Source of the DNA: Phaeosaccion multiseriatum
Lineage: Eukaryota; Ochrophyta, other classes
NCBI GenBank assembly: GCA_965112735.1
Contig: OZ218959.1
Coordinates: 806,001 to 870,000 of the forward strand
Length of the DNA stretch: 64,000 bases
Direction: 5' to 3'
Below are positions 1-10,400 of the stretch, piece by piece. The notes below the pieces were generated by a model. The model ran no database searches, was not told the DNA's origin, and was given only the letters and a program-made list of their open reading frames with translations. A program made the position numbers and the translations under genes. The first letter of the stretch is position 1; every line of letters begins with the position of its first letter.

Positions 1-588
1 TTGCTCGCGAGGTGTCTGTTGCGTCTCTTCGGCGTTCCTGTTGCGCGAGACGGCCTCCAGCAGCTTGTCCAGACGTTGGTGCGGGAGGCCAAGCCTCTGG
101 AAGCGTCCACCGTTCCTGCCGAGGTGAACCAGGCGCTCGCCAGGCTGCTCACCAAGCTGGCGGAACTCTCTCTGTGTCTGGCGCAGGTGACGGGGCAGGC
201 CACGGATGAGCAAGCCTTGGTTACGGGCCTGCTGGCGGTGCTGCGGCCAGAGGTCGAGATTCGGCTTCGTCACGGCTCGTTGCCATTAACTGACGGCATG
301 ACCAACTTCTGGCTGCGCTGGGAGTCGGCGACTCCCTCGTGGAGTGATTTCTACGCCGCCTTCCAGAAGGCATTTCCTTCCGCGACTCGGGTGCTCCAGG
401 CTGGTAGCCCACTTACGCTCTCTTCTACTGGTGGGGCTACGCGGGCCCGTGGTGGTGGTGGTGGTGGTCTGCGCACTCCGCGCGGGGGAGTGGCCGTGAA
501 TGCGGTGGAGCAGCATCTGGAAGTGGCCGTGAATTCGGTGGAGCAGCATCTGGACCATCAGCCGTCACAGGAGGTGGGGGTGAATGCA

Positions 589-623
<35 letters not shown>

Positions 624-924
624 GGCGCAGCAGCCGCGGCTCACGCCCACCCAGCAGCGGCCCTTGCTGTTCCACGGCTCGGTGAAGCAGCGTGGCAACG
701 GCAATGCCCCATTTAACTGCATGACTTGTCGCCGCGCCGGCCATGGATGGATAGAATGCAACGCCATCCCCGCTACGCGTGAGGAGCTGCTCGGCATTGT
801 GAGTCGCGTGCAGCGGCGGCAGGCGGTCAGAGCGCAGCACCAGGAGTCCGACATGTCTGAAGCCGTAGCAGCAATGGTGGCGGGCACTCTGGCGGCGCAG
901 GACGGGTTCAAGTTCGAAGGCTGA
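1..924 (+). CDS. gag: Gag (partial 5'), element 1
   Basis: Open from the first base, so the true start is upstream; TTG at base 1 is not taken as a start. The N-terminal part (about residues 1-130) reads like a retrotransposon Gag/capsid domain. A middle region carries two near repeats of an AVNxVEQHL motif and a polyglutamine run encoded by CAG repeats (about 593-622). Near the C-terminus there is a zinc knuckle of form C-X2-C-X4-H-X4-C (CMTCRRAGHGWIEC, about 718-760), which in this family binds genomic RNA. Translation stops at TGA 922-924. The next ORF is in the +1 frame, so protease and pol are not simple in-frame extensions of Gag. Confidence 0.8.
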
Positions 925-1165
925 CGGTGCCCCGGGGCTGCTTGGCCAGCAGCCCTGGGGCCCACGACCGCAGCGCGTGAGGATAGCGTCGGCGTGGGGG
1001 AACAGGGGGAGGGCGGGCAAGAGCAGTGTAGAAGATAATGAATGTACTTCGCACCTATCTTGTTTGTCAGACCCACCTTTGCCCCATGCCGACGCTCAGC
1101 GTAGGAGCGGTCAGGCTAGTCGTGTAGAGCAGGAGTCACCTGCCATCAGAGTTTATCGGAGTGAC

Positions 1166-3412
1166 ATGTGGTGTGGCGACAGACTCAAACGTGCTCGGCT
1201 ACAACGGCAACAGCAACAGCAGCAGCAGCTGCAGCAGCAGCAGCTGCAGCAGCAGCAGCAGCAGCAGCAGCGCCGTGTCGTAGAGGCAGTCGTGGAGGGT
1301 GCGCACAGAGAGGCTGTGCCTGCGCCGTCCGCGGTCGAGCAGCTGCCAGCGTCGGAGCGGCAGCTGCCGCAGCCGCAGCGCCAGCAGCCGGAGCGGCAGC
1401 TAGCGCAGCAGCCGGGTCCTGTGGTACGCTCTGTGGTCGAGCAGTCGCGGGGCACTGACGGCCCGGATGCAGTCGTTGCTGGTGAGCACACGGCGATGAC
1501 GGCGGTACAGCAGCAGGCGCAGCGTGCAGTAGAGGTAGTCGTGGAGGGCGCGCACCAGGAGGCTGCGCCAGCGGCTTCCGCAGTCGAGCAGCTGCCGCCG
1601 CCGGAGCAGCAGCAGCAGCAGCAGCAGCAGCCGTGTCCAGTGGTACGCTCCGTGTGCTTAGTCGAAGCACCGCAGCCCGGCTCTGCCGTCGAGCCGTCGA
1701 GCGGACCTGACGTCGCGCTGCCGCTGCCTCTGCGCCAGGAGGATGCAGTCGTTGCGGGTGAGTGTCCGGAGCAGCAGGTGCCACCGTCGGCAGTGGGGGA
1801 GGTTGAGTGCGAGGCGGCAACCGTTGCGCAACACGAGTCTGTCTGGATGGATGCAAGGGGTTTGGAGCGGGTGCGTGCGTGTGCCTTCCCGGAACAGCGC
1901 GCACTGCGTGCGGCGAAGGAGCGGCAACAGCGGCTGGGACAGCAGCAGCAGCTGCTGCAGCAGCAGCCGCAGGTGGCGGGGGGGCAGCAGGAGCAATTGG
2001 AGCAGCAGCAGGGTCATGCTGTCGAGGCTGCCGTCCAGGTTGCAAAAGCCAGCCCACCGTCAAGCGATGAGCTTCAGCCTCAGCAGCTGTGCTCCCTGGT
2101 GACGCCTCGCCAGACCAAGGCCATGGGCCTCGTGCGGGCCTTACCGCTCGGGGCAGCATCTCTTCCGCCATTCACTCCCACGGGGGAACATGAACAGTGG
2201 GCGTGGCAGGTTCAGCTTCAGCAGCAGGAGGAGGTTCAGCTTCAGCAGCAGGAGCAGAGCCTTCGGACCCTGCCGCTGACGTCTCCAGCGGTGCCTCCGG
2301 CGGAGGGGCGGAGCAGGACTGAGCAGAGGGTGGCAGCAAAGTGGTTGAGACGGCGTGCCCAGCAGGCGAAGGCAGCGCTGCGCAAGGGTGACGAGCAGGC
2401 GGCACAGGAGCAGCAGGATGCAGCGAGGCGCGCAGTAGCTCTTCGACGGCGGGTACGGAGGAAGCAGCGGAGGCAGCGTGCTCGTGCGACAGCAGCAGCA
2501 CAGCAGCATCAGCAGGAGGCTGCTTTCACGGCGGTGTTGACGGAGGAGGCGGGGCTGCACACGCTTGCCCTTGATCCGTTTGTGCGTGCTTGTCATGCAG
2601 TAGCCTTGGAGCCTGGCGCGGGAGTCGCTCTGCTCAAGGAGCCCCCCAGTCCGGGAGCTTGTGCCTGTGCGTCGGCTGTTGACAGTGAGTGTGATATGTG
2701 TGAGGGGTGTGTGCAACGCGCTGCCTTGGCTCTCTACCGTGTGCGGATGGAGGACGCTCCGGGGGGGGTGGCCGCCTTGCAGACAGCAGTGCGGAGAGCT
2801 GAGATTGCCGAAGCGGTGGCTGCCACGGGTCGTACGGCAGTCCCAGCAGGGCGGGGCCACACGATCGAGGTTACGGTGCGCTCGCCAGTGAAGGTCAGTG
2901 ACGCTCGGCATTGCTTGGCTGCTACCGCTCCACGGGATGCCAGTGCCGCCGACGCCGTGGAGAAGAGCGCCTTTACAGCCTTGATGGACAGTGGGTGCAC
3001 AGGAGCGGGCTGCATCTCGACAGCCTGCTTCAATCAACTGGTGGCGGATGGCACGGTGGAGCGGTCAGAGCTCGCCACGCAGAAGGGGGTGCAGGTGTCT
3101 TACGCTGACAATCGTGCCAAGACTATGTCCAGAGGGCTTGTTTGGCTTCAGGTGGGACTCACGCCGACGTGCCAGCCGGTGCTACCCTTTCATGTGGTGG
3201 ACCACTTGGCGCGGCCCATCTTCTTGGGGCAGGATTTCTTCACCCAAGTAGGGGCAGTCGTCGATCATCGTGCGAAGCAGCTCTACGTACTTCCGACTCC
3301 TTCGGAGGAGGCCACGTCGGATGCTCGTCCGTCCGATGCCTTGGCTGTGCAAGTGCTGGCAGTGGTGGACGGCAACGCTGCTGTTGGGGGGTACGTGCTG
3401 TGGAGGCTTTGA
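1166..3412 (+). CDS. Q-rich ORF with C-terminal aspartic protease, element 1
   Basis: The frame is open from 977; the first ATG in it is 1166, just before a long CAG/CTG-coded glutamine-rich stretch. Glutamine runs and VVEGAHxEA/SAVEQLP repeats fill the first two thirds, predicting disorder or coiled coil. The C-terminal part (about 2965-3300) has a retropepsin-like sequence: an active-site D-S-G in FTALMDSGCTG and, about 80 residues on, an IFLGQDFF motif matching the family's second hydrophobic-GxD/N strand. It would process the polyprotein. The frame closes at 3412, soon after a G6 run (3386-3391) beyond which the neighbouring frame looks coding. A real start, a frameshift product or splicing from Gag cannot be separated here. 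Confidence 0.65.
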   Translation: MWCGDRLKRARLQRQQQQQQQLQQQQLQQQQQQQQRRVVEAVVEGAHREAVPAPSAVEQLPASERQLPQPQRQQPERQLAQQPGPVVRSVVEQSRGTDGPDAVVAGEHTAMTAVQQQAQRAVEVVVEGAHQEAAPAASAVEQLPPPEQQQQQQQQPCPVVRSVCLVEAPQPGSAVEPSSGPDVALPLPLRQEDAVVAGECPEQQVPPSAVGEVECEAATVAQHESVWMDARGLERVRACAFPEQRALRAAKERQQRLGQQQQLLQQQPQVAGGQQEQLEQQQGHAVEAAVQVAKASPPSSDELQPQQLCSLVTPRQTKAMGLVRALPLGAASLPPFTPTGEHEQWAWQVQLQQQEEVQLQQQEQSLRTLPLTSPAVPPAEGRSRTEQRVAAKWLRRRAQQAKAALRKGDEQAAQEQQDAARRAVALRRRVRRKQRRQRARATAAAQQHQQEAAFTAVLTEEAGLHTLALDPFVRACHAVALEPGAGVALLKEPPSPGACACASAVDSECDMCEGCVQRAALALYRVRMEDAPGGVAALQTAVRRAEIAEAVAATGRTAVPAGRGHTIEVTVRSPVKVSDARHCLAATAPRDASAADAVEKSAFTALMDSGCTGAGCISTACFNQLVADGTVERSELATQKGVQVSYADNRAKTMSRGLVWLQVGLTPTCQPVLPFHVVDHLARPIFLGQDFFTQVGAVVDHRAKQLYVLPTPSEEATSDARPSDALAVQVLAVVDGNAAVGGYVLWRL
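3386..3391 (+). other. G6 run at apparent -1 frame change (protease to linker)
   Basis: Upstream codons GTT GGG GGG TAC are in the protease frame. Re-reading one G gives the frame that continues with plausible protein (VRAVEALSLG...). This is either a programmed -1 slippage site or a one-base homopolymer error or mutation. Confidence 0.45.
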
Positions 3413-4412
3413 GCTTGGGACCTGGACAGACGGGGTCCCTTCTCCTCGAGCTTACGGGTATCGTTGAGGGTGTCCAGGCGGTGGTGGAGCTGGGCGCTCA
3501 CGGACACTTGGCGGCAGAGGCGGACGTTCTATGGTGGCTGGAGCACGAGCAGGTTCTAGTGGCGCACAAAGATGGTGTGTATGCTGGGGGGCAGAGTTAC
3601 CGAATCACAGTGCAGAATCACCACAATCAGGTCATTGTGGTCGTTCCTGGGCAGGTCATCGGCACCGCTTCTTGCTTGCTCGACTCGGAGGCGAGCGCTG
3701 AGGTGGCCGCGCTCATGCTCGCTGAGCCGGCTTCTTCAGATACCATGCCGGAGACTGCAGCGGCCCCCTCCTCCTGGCTTGGTGCTCTTGGCGGGATGGT
3801 GAGGCGTGTGGTGAAGCGCAGGCTGCCATGGTCCAAGGCGCGGGAGGCGGTTGAGTCTGTGGTGGAGGAGGAGGCGTCGCAGCAGCCGGCTGAAGCTGAA
3901 GCAGGAGCTGAGCCGGTCTGGTGCCCACCGCAGGGGCCTGTAGTTCGCTGCTCGGTGGTACCAGAGGAGGCTGAGCTGGGGGCTACGGCGCTTCCGCTGC
4001 AAGCTGTGCAGGTGCAGGCCCTGACGCACCCACGGACTGAGGTGGGGGTGCCATCGACTCTGGTGCCTCAGCCGGCAGTGAAGGCCCGGTTTCAGCATTT
4101 GCAGCGCAGCGGCAAGAAGGGGAGTCAGTGTCGTCAGAGTCGAGTGGGTGCTGGGCGGTTGCAGCGGCAACGTCGGAGAGTGGCATCAATGCTTGTGGAG
4201 TCTCCTGTGCTGTGGGACCAGGTTCATCGGCAAGCAGTGTTGGAGCGCCATGAGCAAGTGCGACGACAAGTTTTGCCGCTGCGACGGGAGCTGTGCGCTG
4301 ACGGCTCCTGCGCCTGGCATCACCGAGGGCTTCGTCTCGCTTGGGGGAGCGACTTGGGGCAACGACAGGTGCCGCGGGAGCGTCGCGTGCCCTTGGCGCC
4401 CTCCTGGGGGGG
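3391..4412 (+). CDS. Protease-RT linker segment of element 1, in the -1 frame
   Basis: This reading frame stays open from before 3391 to beyond 4412 and has protein-like composition. Its first 110 residues are rich in beta-type hydrophobics (LLLELTGIVEGVQAVVEL, then YRITVQNHHNQVIVVVPGQ), followed by an acidic and then a basic QR-rich stretch. No family was recognised with confidence. The beta-rich part could be an accessory fold of the kind found between protease and RT in some retroelements, but that is a guess. There is no obvious own start, so it is probably expressed by frameshift from the protease ORF. Past the G7 run at 4406-4412 the coding signal moves to the frame of pol. Confidence 0.45.
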
Positions 4413-7400
4413 ACAGTGCGAGTGCCGGCCAGACGAGCTGACACACCACGAGTGGACTCGAAGGAGGAGACAGCAGCCTGGTTGGCAACGCAGCAGGCCA
4501 AGCGGTTACAAGCGGCACAGCAGCAGGCACGGCAGCAACGCCAGTGGGCATTGCAGCGACGGCACAAGGCCCAGCGGGAAGAGCTCTTTAAGCGAGCGGA
4601 TTCGTCGGCAGCTCAGCAGGTTCAGCGGTCCAATGCGGTACAGCAGCAGGTGGCTCCGGCGGCGGTAGCGCGACGCCGTCAGACACAGTTGCAGGAGCCC
4701 CGACCGCCTCGTACAGGCCAGCTGCAGGTCCACCACGTGGCGGGGGCTGATGATTCCACCAGCAGGCCTGCGCCAGGGGCGGCATCGTCAGTGGCGTCGG
4801 AGGAACCGCCACTACGGTCCGAGGCAGGTTCATCGTCGGCGGCGGTGGGCACATCATTGACTGACCTACGCGGTGATGGGTGGGTACTGGATGCGGATGG
4901 TGCCTTGCGACTCGGTAGCCAGAGTGACACGTCCGGTGGGACTCTGATGGCAGGAGTGCAGTTGATCAAGGAGTGGTACCCTCACCTGTCAGAGCGAGTG
5001 TATGGACGTCTGCGCGAGTGCTTGGTTGCGGCAGAGGAAGGGGCTGTGACCGCGCTACTGCTCCTGCGCCCCCATGTACACCAAGCCGCTGGCACGGGTC
5101 TGAGCGGCGTTGGGGACGTTGCTGTGGCCGCATGGGCCCAACAGCTCTTGTCGTTGTGGTCTAGTCGCCCATTACAGCAGCAGGAGAAGGTGGAGCAGGA
5201 TATGACCAATGCGCTGCTGCTCCTCATCCAATTGCGAACGGTGCTGCAGGAGAGTCGCTGTCTTGGTGGGGGAGTGGAGTCGTGGGATGCAGGAGAGCTT
5301 GTGGTGGAGCAGCGGCGCCGTGCCAAGCTCACTACGGAGAGGGCTCAGTTCTGGCTCAGGGAGCTACCGTCGCCCCTGCACGCTATCACGATTGGCGACG
5401 GTGCCTGGACGGAGGTGCAACGCTGGGGACTGGTGGCGATCCTTCGCGCTCGGTCGCAAGCATTCTGTCAGAGGCCTGGTGACTACGGTCGGACGGATAC
5501 TCTCTTCTTTGAGTGGGGACTGAAGGATGCGAATCAGCAGCCCATTCGGAGCTCCGCTCGACGGTATCCTCCACATTTGCGGCGGGGGATTGAGATTGAG
5601 ATTGACAAGCTTCTCGCGGCTGCCATCATTCGCCCCAGCACTTCCAGCTGGGCTACTCCGCTGATGGCGGTCTTGAAGACGGACGCAGCTGGCAAAACCA
5701 AGTGTCATGAGGATGGGACGCCTGTGGTACGTATGACGTGTGACTTGTCTCAGCTGAATGATGCGTGTCGCACGGAGGCCCCTGCGATGCCGGTGATTGA
5801 TGATCTGCTGGCAGAGATGCATGGCTCCAAGGTGTTCTCGGTGATGGACATCATGTCGGGCTACTTCAATGTGCCGATGGCATCAGCAGCGGAAGAGGAC
5901 ATATCCACCTTTGTGTGCCACAGTGGAACTTACGCTTGGCGAGTGATGCCGCAGGGCGCGAAGAATGCGCCTGCAGTCTTTGTGCGGCTTATGAACAAGG
6001 TGCTCAAGGGGCTTCAGGAGCATGTGGCATGCTTTGTGGACGATATTGCTGTGTTTTCGGCTACGGTTGAGCAGCATCTGGAGCATTTGGATGCTGTGCT
6101 TGCGCGGTTGGTGGAGCACAAGCTCAAGTTGGAGCCGAGTAAGGCTGTATTGGGTGCACCGGAGGTGCGGTTCTGCGGGCATTTGCTGGATCAGAATGGG
6201 GTGCGCACAGACCCGGCCAAGCATGCGGCGGTGCAAGAGCTGGTCAAGCCGTTGAGGTTGCTTGCGAAGGATGGCGGCGTCAATCGAGTTAAGCAGGTGC
6301 GGCGTTTCATTGGCATGCTCAGCTACTTTCGCCGTTTCATTCCGGAGTTTGCGCGCAAAGTGCGGCCCCTCAATGGGCTGCTGCGTAAGGGCGTCGACGT
6401 GAGCACCGCCTGGAATGCCTCGCACGATGCAGCTTGGGATGGACTCGTTGCCGACTTGTTGTCTTCCCCTGCACTGGCTTTTCCGGAGTACGGGCCAGCG
6501 ACGACTTTCACCCTGAGTACCGATGCCTCGACGGAAGGGTTAGCAGGAGTGCTCTCTCAGAAAGATGCGACCGGGGAGGAGCGTGTGGTGACGTTCATCA
6601 GTCGGGCTACCACGGAGACGGAGGCGCGACTGAGCAGCACGGAGCTGGAGCTGCTGGCAGTGGTGTGGTGTGTGCGCAAACTGGCCATGTACATCTGCCA
6701 CTACCCCACCACAGTGGTGACGGACCATCAGCCCTTGTTGTGGTTGGCTGGGCACAAGGATACCAATTCCAAGCTGTTCAGATGGTACGAGCGGCTCTCT
6801 ACGCACCACTTGCAGTTTGTGCATCGTCCCGGGAAGCAAATGGTGGTGCCTGACTGCCTCTCTCGCAACGCGCTTCCGGTGCAGGAGTGGGAGACGCATG
6901 CGGGGGTAGACTTGGCCATGGTTGCGTGCGAGTGGCCGTCGCCCTTGCACACCTGGTGTGCTTCGATGGGGGTGCAGTTGAACCTGGTGGAGATGGTAGG
7001 GGACGAGTGCAGCCTTCATTGGGAGGAGCCCACGGAGGGCGCACTGCTTCGCTTTCTCGCAGTGGCGCAACAGCTGCAGGGCGAAGCCGACACACGCCTT
7101 CCTATTCCTGTGCCTGCCGTGACGGCCCAGCAACAGCAGCAACGGTGCCACCACCAGCAGCAGAGCGGAGCGGAGGCCCTACAAGCCTGGCAGACTGCAG
7201 AGGTGGACTTGGCGGCGACGCAGTCACGCAGGGGTACTGCTCGGCGTGCTTGGACACAGCGTCTTCAGCAATGTGGATGGCAGCCTACGCGAGCACCCCA
7301 GCTGGGTGTGAAGAAGGCTGTGATAGAGGCCTGGCAGCTGGGTCAGATGCCGCCATTTGTGAGTCACATTTCCGCAGCGAGGTGCACGTACGTGTCTACG

Positions 7401-10400
7401 CCGAGGCACGTGCAGGCTCTATCGACTCAGTTGCGCTCAGCCAAAGTGGTCGCTATGGATTCGGAGTGGGCGCGTCACCGACGGCGCGCGTCGCTGCTGC
7501 AATTGGCCGTGCAGGTTGGGCCGCTGCCGGATGTGGCGCGTGACTATGGGCTCTTGATTGATCTAGACGCGCTTCAGAAGGCGGGGGGTATGATGGTACT
7601 GGCGCAAGTGTTGCGGGACCTGTGGACCGAACCCTCGATTGTGAAGCTGGCTCACCACTGGAGTCACGACCAACGTGCCCTGGGCCGATGGCCGGAGCTC
7701 GCGGAGCATGTCCAGCACATCGTCAACTTGGTGGACACCAGTGACCTCTTTAAGCGCGTGTGCCCCGAACATACTCAGTTCATCGGACTCCAGGACCTTG
7801 TCAGCATGTTTTTGGAGCAACACCTTAGCAAGGAGGAGCGGGCCACCGATTGGACGAAGCGGCCGCTGTCCGCCGCTCAACGGGAGTACGCGTTTGCTGA
7901 CGCTGCGGCGCTCCTCCGCCTCTGGCCTCGCATGGCGGAGTGTGTGCCGTTCGTCCATGGTGGCCCGGGGGTGGAGCTTAGCGCGATGAGCCCTGCTCAC
8001 ACCCCTGCGGAGCAGGAGGAGATGCAAGTCGGCAGGTTCATGCAGGCCGCGGTTGGTTATTGGGGCGATCGCGACCACGTGTCACCGCTCTACATCTTTG
8101 GTGTCCACTCCAAGACGTTGGAGGTATTCGACCTGGCCAAACTGCAATTCAAACTGCAGTGCTCGTGGGAGACAATGATGCAGATGGTGGAGCGGTTCAC
8201 GCGGACATATAAGCGCCAGCGGAAGGTGGTGGGCGCGTTGGCCAGTCATCTAGATACCATGATCGAGTTGCCATGGAAGCAAGTCCGTCAGGTGTCGCGT
8301 GACTACTTCTCGATGTGCACACCAGCGGAGGCTCAGCAAACGGGTGCCGCGGCCGCTCATGCGTGGGCTGCATGGGAGGCCGAGCTTGAGGAGGATGCGT
8401 CTCGTCTGCCCTCGGAGGAGCTTGTTACGGAGGAGGGCCGCATCACCCACCCTGGGGAGCCGCCTGCTGCGGAGTCGCCGTCGGAGCCTGGTACGGCAGA
8501 TCTACTGGTCACGGAAGAAGCGGGGGATGCAGGTGATGAAGCTGCGGATGCAGTGGATAATGAAGCTGAGGAGGCAGTGGATTCAGTTTCCAAGGAGCCG
8601 GTGGAGCAGGAGTCCACCTTGCAGCGCGAGCTTGATGGGCATCGACGAGAGGCAGAGCGACAGTTTGGGTGGTCTCTACCAGGCACGGTGCCTGCTGCCG
8701 CGGCGCACAGACGAGCGGCTGGAGCTTTGGGTGGCAGTCTGCATGTCGAGGCCGCGTGGTGGGTGCGTGCGCAGCGGGCTGATGCGGAGCTGGAAGCACT
8801 CCGTCGCCGTGTTCAGGCTGGGCCCACCGGCGGCGTGGTGGATGCAGGTGGGGGTGAGTTCTTTGTGGATGAGGACGGGCTCTTGATGCGTAAGTGGGCT
8901 CCTGGGGGCTTTCGGTGGCGGGTGCGGCACACTCGGCTACAAGTATGTGTGCCCAAGGAGATGCGGCCAGCCTTGCTGCATGCCGCCCACACCGATGCCA
9001 TCGCAGGTGGGCACCAAGGCCCGGGACGTATGCTAGACGCGCTGCAAGAGCGCGTATGGTGGGAGAAGATGAATGCACATGCGCTGTATTGGGCCCGCTC
9101 CTGTCTGGCGTGCCAGACACGCAAGACTCCTCGCCGGCAGCCAAAGCCTGTGCCGCTGTCGTCCATTTCCAAGGTGGATGGACCTTGGGCGGTCATGGGC
9201 GCTGATGTGGCTGGCCCCTTTCCTATGGGCATGGGCGGTGAGGAGTACCTCTTGGTGTTTCAGGATTGGTTCACGAAGTGGACAGTGGTGGTGCCTTTGA
9301 GGGCACAGGACTATACGGCGGAAGGTATTGCTCGGGCCTTCGTGCGGCATGTCGTCACCACCCTGGGTGTGCCCCGAGTGCTGGTGAGTGATCAAGGCTC
9401 GCAGTTCACCAGTGCGCTCATGGGCGATGTGATGCGAGTTCTATCGGCGTCGCAAGTGTTCACGACGCCGATGCACCAACAGGCCAATGGGCAGGTGGAG
9501 CGCTTCATGGCCACGATCAAGGACATGTTGGCGACGACCGTGGAGTCACAGATGCAGCAGTGGCCAGATTACGTCGCCGGGCTCACCTATGCGTACAACT
9601 GCCGCTCGCAGGAGAGCACGGGGATGGCGCCATTCTACGCCTTGTTCGGTCGGCACCCCCCGGTGCCTCTACAGGCGATGCTTCCGGCGCTAGTGGAGGA
9701 CGGGTCGTTTTCGTCTGCCTCGGCATGGGTCCACGAACTGCGGGCACGTCTGGCTGCGGCTGCGGCGGTGGTCAATGGGAGGCGCTGCGACTACCACGGG
9801 AGATTGCAGCTGAAGAACGCCTCACGCCGTTGGCCGACGCCCCTGCGACCCGGAACCAAGGTGATGTTGTATCGTCCTGGTGCCGCCGCCCAGCAAGAAG
9901 GGGAAGAACTCGAAGGGCCCCCGTCAGCGCAACTCAAGGCTCTGCAGCACTCGTGGGATGGTCCTTATACAGTCTTGCCTTGGCCAGCTCTGGGGGCCTA
10001 CTGTGCTCAGCATGGGCGGGTGAGTGAAGAGCACTACCAGGTCATGCAGCGCAGCGCAGTGTATCTGTCTATGAAACGGGTGCGCGGCAATGGTGTGGAG
10101 CAGCTGCAACGGGCGTACCACAGAGACTTGACGAAGCCGTTCATCGATGGGGTGAGCGAGCGACCCTTCGGTCTCCCGGAAGGATTCGCCAGGTATCATA
10201 TCCGTTGGTGCTCTCCTCAGTGGGCTACCAGCGCAATGCAGGAGCAGCGTAGCTTAGAGCTGGACGAGGTGAGTGAAGGGAAAGTGCCCACGCTGGCGAG
10301 GATTGTGAAGTTCCGCTGGCGCAAAGCCACGGGGCTGCCACTGCGGCGAGAGTATAACGTGCGGTGGGCGGTGTCGGACGGCGGCACTTTCCAGACCTGG

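Noticed and set aside
8357-9144. Minus-strand open frames opposite element 1 pol
   Set aside because: High-GC mirror frames of a coding region with clear integrase motifs on the plus strand.
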